From Gracilariopsis chorda (lineage: Eukaryota; Rhodophyta; Florideophyceae; Gracilariales; Gracilariaceae), in assembly GCA_003194525.1 (NCBI GenBank), contig NBIV01000421.1, forward strand, positions 1 to 38,226: 38,226 nucleotides of DNA. Reading direction: 5' to 3'. Positions 31,030-38,226 of the stretch are shown here, in pieces (position 1 is the stretch's first letter; each line of letters begins with the position of its first letter). A program made the position numbers and the translations under genes. The notes below the pieces were generated by a model. It worked only from the letters and a program-made list of their open reading frames with translations. It made no database searches and had not been told where the DNA came from.

Positions 31030-34000
31030 TTAATCACTTTCATCGTCCTCTCCTATCAGACCCTGCAATCCTTTAGGGACCATCTCTCCCTCCTCATCAT
31101 CCTGTTCATAATCCCCATCAGTATTCATCTCCACGGGCTTCCATACGTAATCCTCCTCCTCATCGTCTGACTGATTGTTCCCCTCCACATCGTCCATATC
31201 AACGTCTCCATCATCAGAACTACCACCTCCCGCCTCCATCTCTTCATCTTCCTCTTCCTCCTCAAATCGAGGTGTAAATCCGACCTGTCTATGTACAGCA
31301 TCCGGGAGATTGTATCCGTCAGGCACAAGATACATATGGTAGCGGAAGCAATACCCTTTCACAATCGCATCATCATACCCAGCTCCAGCGTGGAATACAT
31401 CCCCTCTTCCAATAAACACAGAAAACGGCGGAATCCTCACCTTTCGCACCACCATAGAACCAGAAAGCCGTTTCACGTTCTCCCGAGTCATAGTCAGGTT
31501 ATGAGACCTCTCGCATACCCAAATCATGAACGCATCTGGCCCAGATGCCATTACGAAATAGCCCGGGTTTGCTTCCTTCTTCCTATCCGCCTCCGACAGA
31601 TTCCTAAAATCAGTGTGCAACACTTGCCTAGGGCAATCCTCTCCAGTACACAATACACGACCACCAGTTTCAGGCGCATACATCGCTCCACCTTCTGAGT
31701 TTCGCTCAGTCAACCAAAGTGCTGCCGCAATCTGACCAATTCTTGCATCCAACAACGCCCTCTTCCGCACAAGCACTGCAGCGTTTTTGAGCGCCTCAAT
31801 TCTATCCACAATCCCCCTCTTCGTTGTTATAAAACGTCCCACTGCCTTTAGGAGGTTCAAAGCATCCCTCTCTCCCCCGCATTAATGATGAGATTCCAAA
31901 ACATCCTATTCCTCTCATCCGCAAGGTCCGGTTGCGATTCAAAATCACTTCTAAAGAACTCCATCAGTTCCCTACCACATCCTCATCCACTTTCACACCC
32001 TTCTTCATCGCCGCAGTAGCCATACCTTCATCCGTCCCAAACTCCTCCAACACACAGAAACCTCTCTCTGAAAGTTCCATTCTCTTCTTTGCAAAGTACA
32101 CGCGAGCCAAATCCTCCCTCTCAAACGCAGCCATCCATAATGCTTCGTCCTCATCTGTAGGGTTTCCGGATTTCGGCATCTTCACTCCCAGCACCGGATG
32201 CCTCGTCGTTCCCATTTCCCTGTGCATGTTACGGGATGCCCTCCAATACACAGCATGGTGCACCATCCGGAAGTCCTCCACTGACAAGCACTCAGCTCGA
32301 TGATTCTTCCTCAAGTGAATCCTCTGCATCCATGGATGCGGATGCTTCACTCCGTTCTCGTTCCCAAGCCACTCACTCGGCAACGAGTACACGAGGTCTA
32401 ACCAAGACATGTCCGACCCCGTAGCCACGTCAGCTGGGCGACTTAACCCCTCCGGAAGCTTTTCCGGATTGCTATCCTCAAACCTTCCTGCAGTCTGCTG
32501 CCCCTCCTCATTCTCTTCATCAAACTCGAAGTCGTCCTTTGCTTCATCTTCACTAGACGACAGGGCAATGATATCTTCATCATTCAACCACCTCTTCAGT
32601 TCCCATCTCCCCATACTGCGCAATACCTCCACTACCTCTCGCGCAATACTCGGTCTGTTCACGCCTCCTGTCTTCGTGGGGTTTCGATTCGGCCCTTTCC
32701 GCTGCGGCCGTTTCGGCTTCTTCAGTGATGGTTCAAAGGCTTTGGCACTATCACTGTCAAGGCCCTCCGCTTTCCTTTTCTTGGAGTTCCCCACCCGACC
32801 ATCGGCGATTCTCTTACTTCGTCTAGGCTCCAAGGTAGCCGACTTCAAGGTAGTCGACTCGTATAAACCGAGCAACTTCGGTTCAACAGATTGATCGAGG
32901 ACCGGCTCTGAATCCTGTGGCCCGTCCTCCTTCAGAGCTCTATACAACGTCCTACGTATCTCTCTCACCTTATTCTCCACCCTCGACTCCAAAGAACTGT
33001 GTTTCCCTTCGTATACCACTTTCCAAGACGCGATACGATATATTTGGATACCGTCTGGTCCGAATCTCCAATCTTCATTGGTATACTCATCACTTCCTCT
33101 ACGCCTTTCTTCTTCTTCATAGTTCTACCAAGTTCAATGCATAGGTCATACACTTTAGAAGCGCAGTGAAAGAAGTACTTTCGGAAATCCTCAAACGGCC
33201 CCATCCTCACCGTAGCGGCGGACCTCACTCGCACGTGTGCCTGTAGACATTGGATAGTAAAACGAAACCTATCCGCAGACATCCGGAGCAGCATGTCACT
33301 AGACACATGGGTAACCCCAATTTGAGGTGTTTCCTGCCATACGCCATCGAAGAACTCGAGCAACCCCGGGTTCCGTGCAAACTTCAGAGCAAGAGCGGAA
33401 TGTCGATTGAAATGGCGTATCCTTCCTTCATTTCCTTCAGTGTCACTGCTCCACAGCACCCCCGTTATTTGGCTTGGCGTCAGCTTCTGTATGTCATAAC
33501 CGTCCTGCTCTACGCCATTGCGAATAAACGAAACCGTAGTGTGAATCCTATCAGCAAAAGACATCACCAGAACATTAGAACTCAAATCATTCAACGTCTT
33601 TCCGAGCCATAACACCTCATTGAAAGTCATTCTTTGCGTGTCCTTGCGCTTCCAGAGTGTCACGTTCAACCCGGAAACAATACGAGCCCATTTCCCACCT
33701 TCCTTCTCCAACTCCAGCAAAACAGTGATGCGATGGTAGCCGTCTACAAGAACAACAGGCACAACCAGCCGCCCGTTCGCATCGATAGCCTCACTCAGCG
33801 GTACGTCCTCCGCTAAGGCAACTGCAATAGACCCAAGCGAAGGAAGCCATCCGAATTTTCGCAGTTTGTTCGACGTCTCTCGAAGGTGCTTCTCATTCTT
33901 TGACCGTACCATGTTCTTCGGAAATCGAATCACGTGTACGTCAATGACACAATCATGTTGCTCATAGTCGTCATGATTGATGTTCAAAACACCTAAGGTT

Positions 34001-35036
34001 CTGTCCACCGCTTCTGAACCAACTACATCCCCCTCATCATACAAAACCCTCTCCTCTGGGGTGAGGTCCTTCTTGGACTGTCGCGGCACCTCTATGACGT
34101 CATCATCAGAGTCTTCCACGCTTACCACCTCTTTCGCTTCCTCTTGTGCCTCAGGAATAATGAGGGGAGCAGACACCTCTTCACGTTCAGTTTCCTGCGG
34201 TTTTCTAACTCCTCTGCTAGCAGGTCGCGGTGTCACATCTCCCTTTCCACGGCCACGGCCTCTCGTTCCTGAGCTTCCTCTTGGAAAGGGTTCTATATCG
34301 GCAGGACCTGAGGCCGCTTCACCACTCTCAATCCTTTTAACTGGTGCTCTACTCGTCAAAATGCTTGACGGCGTACCAGAGGCAGTTGAAACGAGCCTCC
34401 TACGTTTACCAGGTACCCTCGGAGTCGCCAGCGGCTTCTTCTGTTTGGTCGCGGGGGGTTCTTTTGCTTCGAAAGGGTCTTCGGAGTGGCCAGGGGCTTC
34501 TTTGGCTTCATAGGAGTCGTTGCAGTACTAGCACTAGTGCTTGGCTGCGCAGCCTTCACATTTATTGCTGACTGCGGTGGAACCGACTCACCCCCCTCTC
34601 CCACTTCCTCCCTACTGCTCATCATTGCAGTGTCCCACGCATACAGCCCTGCAGACACCATCTCCTTCAGAGTAGCGGGCGGTTCCTCAGGACCTCCAAA
34701 TACGTACGGATACCTTTCATCTCCATGTGACGATATATTAGCCTTCCATATCACTACCAAATCCTGTCCCTCTTTCTGGTAAGACGACAACGGATGGCGA
34801 TGCAGAGATCGGCAGAGTCCTGTTCCAGGCCCAGATCCACCCGCTACGTCCATACCCCGCAATTGTGCTTTGCCAACCTTCACCTTTTCATCGCTATTAC
34901 CGATTCGCACAAACAAATTGACAGACGCCCCACCATGGAGCTCTCTGTTTGCATCGCGTTGAGCGGGCGGAGGCGTGGAAAGGTTGGAAGCTCTGGAGCT
35001 GCCCATGCTTTTCGCTTTTCCTCGCGTAGTCGGCAT
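31030..35036 (-). CDS. ParB-like domain fused to 2-oxoglutarate/Fe(II) dioxygenase; four frameshifts
   Basis: A reading path of about 1335 codons on the minus strand. Order: a low-complexity N-terminus from MPTTRGKAK; a basic/acidic linker; a ParB/sulfiredoxin-like domain at about 33942-33700 (IDVHVIRFPKN, a helix LRETSNKLRKFGWLP, then VVLVDGYHRITVLLEL, with the DGxHR signature); a helical stretch including LTPSQITGVL that may be a helix-turn-helix; a second linker with basic clusters (EPRRSKRI, NSKKRKAEG); an orphan region; and a double-stranded beta-helix dioxygenase with LHTDF (HxD, about 31617-31609), VFHAGAG (distal His, about 31390) and CFRYH (Arg for 2-oxoglutarate, about 31344), ending in an acidic tail. 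One-base shifts lie at 34453-34458 (G run), 33106-33118 (TTC repeats), 31970-31972 and 31859-31861. Between shifts the frames overlap and continue without stops. It could also be two or three adjacent genes. The start may lie further upstream (see 35385-35676). A chromatin or DNA-modification role is inferred. Confidence 0.6.
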
Positions 35037-35110
35037 TTCTATGTCAGGCCTTCGCAGCGAAGCGGATTTCCTGGGACAATGCTTCTTCGTCTTCGTAGAA
35101 CTCTTATTCC

Positions 35111-35347
35111 GGCCTGATGAAGCGCCACGACACTCCGGTCCACGGACCTCCACCACGTGGCGGCCAGCAGTTCCGAAAATCAAAAAATTAGTTTAAAATT
35201 AGTGTCTGGAATGAACGGACATCTGCGGTACGACCTAGTAGGTCATGGGCGGAAGATGCATGGTTCATTTTACACTAATTTTTTGATTTTCTGAACAGCT
35301 GGGTGGCGAAGGTCCGTGGACCGGAGTGTCGTGGCGCTTCATCAGGC
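35111..35347. mobile_element. Foldback (MITE-like) element
   Basis: The left arm (from GGCCTGATGAAGCGCCACGA at 35111) and right arm (ending TCGTGGCGCTTCATCAGGC at 35347) are inverted repeats of about 75 bp. They continue inward through AAAATCAAAAAATTAGT and its complement to a small central palindrome GACCTAGTAGGTC. The whole segment can fold into one long hairpin. No coding capacity. A third arm follows at 35348. Confidence 0.75.
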
Positions 35348-35384
35348 GCCTGATGAAGCGCCACGACACTCCGGTCCACGGACC
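35311..35384. repeat. 74-bp perfect palindrome
   Basis: Two 37-nt arms, centred on GGC|GCC at 35347/35348, are exact reverse complements, from GGTCCGTGGACCGG to CCGGTCCACGGACC. It arises where the right arm of the foldback element meets a third copy of the same arm in opposite orientation. The third copy continues to about 35404, where it shares AGCAGTTC with the left arm and then diverges. Confidence 0.95.
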
Positions 35385-35676
35385 TCCACCCCCCCTAGCA
35401 GTTCAACATCAGCATAGTTTCTCGCAATGATCTTCTGACCGCCGCGCTCCTTCATGCAATCGGTGTCGATGCGCAGATATTCTCTCCTATCATCGCAGTG
35501 CAACCACGCCGGCTCACAAGCATTACAACGATTCCGAAAACCCGCCAATCTTCATCCGCGTGATTGCAACTTTTGGTCATTGACGAACCACCGAAAAACA
35601 CGGTAACCACTTTCTCTTTGCTCCGCGACCGCTCCAAACGTGTGGAGTATCGCGTTCCTCCCCCACGTCCGTTCAT
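35385..35676 (-). CDS. Possible coding fragment on the minus strand, interrupted by the foldback
   Basis: A frame starts at the ATG at 35676 (MNGRGGGTRYSTRLERS) and reads through VVTVFFGGSSMTKSC. After an apparent one-base shift near 35550 it goes on as CNACEPAWLHCDDRREYLR ... KIIARNYADVELLGG before it runs into the palindrome. It looks like folded protein with several cysteines. It points towards the ParB/dioxygenase gene on the same strand, so it may be that gene's original first part, separated by the inserted foldback, which offers a GT at its near end and CATCAG at its far end. I recognise no domain. Confidence 0.3.
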
Positions 35677-35710
35677 TTTCAAACTAGCTGCATAGCCATC
35701 GAGGTATATC

Positions 35711-38198
35711 ATGGGCTCCTCCGTCGAAGAAGTTAATGTGAGGTCGGCCGCCACCGGGAGTGCTTCGGGAAGCGGTAAGATGCATGGAACTGGGGAGCAG
35801 CTTCTTGCTGCTTACCTGGGTATTCGCGACGCCTACGTGGCGACGAGGCAAAACTTTGACGAGCCGAGAGGTCTGAAGCACAGCGATTTCTTGACGTTCG
35901 CGGTGGAAACCCGAAACGTTCATGAGTCTGTGAAGCAAATGTTCTATACTCTCATCGGACCGGATTACACCTCGTACTCCGATTCCGAGCTACGGAAAGT
36001 CGCTTCTAGGGGTCCGGCACGTCAGATGTACTTGATGGCAAGGGTAGTGGACCTGAAGGATGGTGATGGGGACCGACGCGTGAGGGACTTTTGGGAGCTT
36101 TATTGTGGAAGCGAGGTGCATAAGGGTATACCACGCAATGTATTGCTAAGTGTGTTCTTCAAGTCTCGAGTGCTAGGCGTCATCAATAACTCTTCTCCTT
36201 TCCACACCAAACCTTGCACGGATTTCGAATTCTTCATAGCCTTGTCTATGGTGCAGAACATCTCGTTGCATAAGAAAGCGAGTGGTAGAAAAAGGAAATT
36301 CGGAATGTCTAGTACGAAGTTCTCGAAGGTGAGACTGTCTGACAAGCTGCAATGTCAGAGAGTGGGCTATGGCGTCCAGCTGGTTACCAGGGCATGGGAT
36401 TGCTTTGCACAATTTCTTGGTTTTCCCAACGTCGAGGTTATGATATTGCCGTACATTCGACTGGACTACCGTAACATGGTATTCAAAGATATTGGAGAAC
36501 CTTCCTGGGTTTTTCAACACAAAGACTGCTCGAAACAATTTGTGAAGGAGAAGAACGCCACTACATCAGGGAGAACGTTGTGGAATGGGCTTGGAGCCTA
36601 CCTGGCGCAGTTGATACAGGACTTCGTTTATGTGCAAAGGAATACCTTGGGGACCTTTCCAGTGTGGTAGTACAAGAGAAACTGTTCGAAATCTCTGCTC
36701 CCAGTAAATGGGATGCTCTAAAGAGATTCAATATCACGAACACAAGGCATTTCCTACACGATTTGAGACTTTAGTGAGTCTCTTGTCACTACAGTTCAGG
36801 ATGCCATCAAGCCTCTTAAGCTAACTAAATCGCATGGAAGCAATTTCGCCGTTCATCAAGCTGTTAAGCAGGAGCCTGGGAAGATGACGATATCATGATG
36901 GTGCCGGTACGGACCAACCCTGCTGCTGGGAGGCACGAAGGTATTCATGAAAGGAAGGTATCGCTGATAATGAGGTCGAAGAGGTGGTGGAGAGTGTGGC
37001 TGCTCCAAGAGCTACTACTGGTCTGCAGACAACGACATTGTCTCAGAGACTGACGTACAGCGTGAAGGAGACTGGTGTTCAACCTCCACCGTATCCGAAG
37101 ACTTTAGATCAGTTGATGTCGTACGAGTACTGTGAGAGGCAGATGTCCCGCAGCTTCCGTCTTCACAACTGCAGTTTCCAAGACCTTGTCGAAGTCGACG
37201 ACAACAAGTCCGGGGACAGCGAACTATCCATTGAAGGAAGGGTACAGTTTCGTGCTTTCGGATCCCCCATATGGGACTCGTGCGGAGCGTAATCGGGAGA
37301 ACAGTGGTCATGATGTTCTCACCGAGAAGACCATGGCCCGGGCAGGGAAAAGAATTTCAAAGTTGCTACGTCCCGGTGGGCATGTTATATTGTTCTGCTC
37401 GTGGGATCAGATACAGAAGTGGCGGGAGGTGCTGCGGAGTGTTACGTACACAGATGACTCTGGCACAACTCGTTTTTTCTTTTGTCGTGGACGAACAACC
37501 CCTCCAGTTCGTACGATCCATGGGGAACTCGATGGGTAATCCGGGAAGGCGGAGCTGTCGGCTGTACCAGACGTCGGAGTATGCCGTACATGCAGTGCGC
37601 TCTGGGGTCCCGTATTCCCAACAGCACAGAATGGTGAACTATGAGAACTTTAATTTTATCCCTTCACGCTACCCGGCATATCACGCAATCATAGACCAGG
37701 TGCCGCCTATGTCTTATGGCGAAACTCTGCTATGGAATGTGACAAACTCGGAGAGAATCACTACGAGGAAAAAGGTGCGACCGGAACAGAAGTGTAGGCA
37801 TTGCTGAAGGAACTCATTTGCAGGTTTAGTCAGCCAGGAGACCTAGTGGTTGACCTCTTTGCGGGGACGTTCTCTACAGCGATGGCATGCATGGAACTGC
37901 CGAAGCACCGGATATTTGTAGGATGTGAAGACGATAAAGCTTGCTTGAACACGCAAAGCATGCTGCTATTGTTCGTTTTGCTTCTATAATCCGGGAGGGA
38001 AACACCAATCTTGAGAAGAACCAAGAGCTCAGGAAGATGGCCCATACTGTTTGTCATCGCATTTCCAATGGGCAGATTGAGGCATACCTTGTCATGGAAG
38101 GCAGTCAATGGCTTTCTCCGTACCAGATGCTTCCCCCACACGTCGTCCAGTTCCTGTCGACGCTGTGGAGAAGTGAAGAGGTAGCCCAAATTGGGTAA
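35711..38198 (+). CDS. Orphan region fused to beta-class DNA methyltransferase; several frameshifts
   Basis: A reading path of about 830 codons. The first 280 (MGSSVEEVNVRS ... FKDIGEPSWVFQHKDC) form an unrecognised domain with an intact frame. A linker rich in acidic residues follows, then a methyltransferase in permuted order: LSDPPYGTR (motif IV at about 37258-37278), LLRPGGHVILFCSWDQ, and about 197 codons later VVDLFAGTFSTAMAC (motif I, AdoMet binding, 37849 onward), FVGCEDD and a helical C-terminus ending at 38198. Motif IV before motif I defines the beta class of amino-methyltransferases; DPPY is usual for N6-adenine enzymes. This type is bacterial, phage or mobile-element like, unlike the eukaryotic MT-A70 family. 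Shifts, mostly consistent with one-base deletions, lie near 36550, 36763, 36890, 36948, 37215, 37500, 37800 and 37946. It is divergent from the ParB/dioxygenase gene. Whether the two halves are one protein is inferred from unbroken frame continuity. Confidence 0.6.
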
Positions 38199-38226
38199 GA
38201 GCAGGACCTTCGATCAATGGCCTAGC

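Noticed and set aside
33977..34782. Plus-strand frames opposite the ParB/dioxygenase gene
   Set aside because: Serine/leucine-rich mirror frames of the lysine/glutamate-rich minus-strand protein; no motif and no start context.
27817..38198. The whole right part as one integrated virus or plasmid
   Set aside because: No capsid, polymerase, packaging ATPase or integrase is visible, and no terminal repeat frames the segment. Only a modification cassette plus orphans can be supported.
1..38226. CRISPR arrays, rRNA genes or bacterial operons
   Set aside because: No regularly spaced repeats, no rRNA signatures and no bacterial gene packing; an intron and copia elements show eukaryotic DNA.

Overview
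The window is eukaryotic nuclear DNA from an intron-poor, repeat-laden genome. A multicellular red alga (florideophyte type) is my best guess, from the single short GT-AG intron found, the overlapping convergent housekeeping genes and the abundance of Ty1/copia elements. No marker in the window proves this. Most recognisable genes are chromatin genes, transposon genes or orphans.

Region by region: (1) 1-1636 holds no clear gene. (2) 1637-4543 is a compact host island: a frameshifted PLP enzyme of the aluminium-resistance/methionine gamma-lyase-like (Alr) family, a SET/NAP-type histone chaperone, and convergent to it, overlapping by 12 bp, a two-exon VPS72/YL1 (SWR1 complex) gene. (3) 4669-6741 is a pogo/Tigger-like DNA transposon. 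(4) 7322-8889 and 17753-19742, both on the minus strand, are diverged copies of one orphan nuclear-type protein gene with conserved upstream motifs. Between them lies a young, complete Ty1/copia retrotransposon (10596-15251) with 122-bp LTRs, a 5-bp target duplication and a primer site matching the anticodon region of initiator tRNA-Met. (5) 20-27.5 kb is gene-poor: hairpins, a secreted protein with a duplicated six-cysteine module (22659-23399), 90-bp direct repeats and a heavily decayed second copia element (about 25030-27425, minus). (6) 27817-30896 carries three orphan genes: coiled coil, six-pass membrane protein, and a small helical protein. (7) 31030-38198 is the most unusual part. Two large divergent genes flank a 237-bp foldback element that ends in a 74-bp perfect palindrome. 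The minus gene reads as a ParB-like domain fused to a 2-oxoglutarate/Fe(II) dioxygenase; the plus gene reads as an orphan N-terminal region fused to a beta-class (permuted) DNA methyltransferase with DPPY. This looks like a DNA-modification cassette in a eukaryotic genome.

A caveat applies to the whole window. Many otherwise convincing reading frames are broken by single-base indels, mostly deletions in homopolymer runs. They occur in host, young transposon and orphan genes alike, which suggests uncorrected sequencing error more than independent decay. I therefore annotate these genes as continuous reading paths with the shifts stated. Real pseudogenisation cannot be excluded from one sequence.
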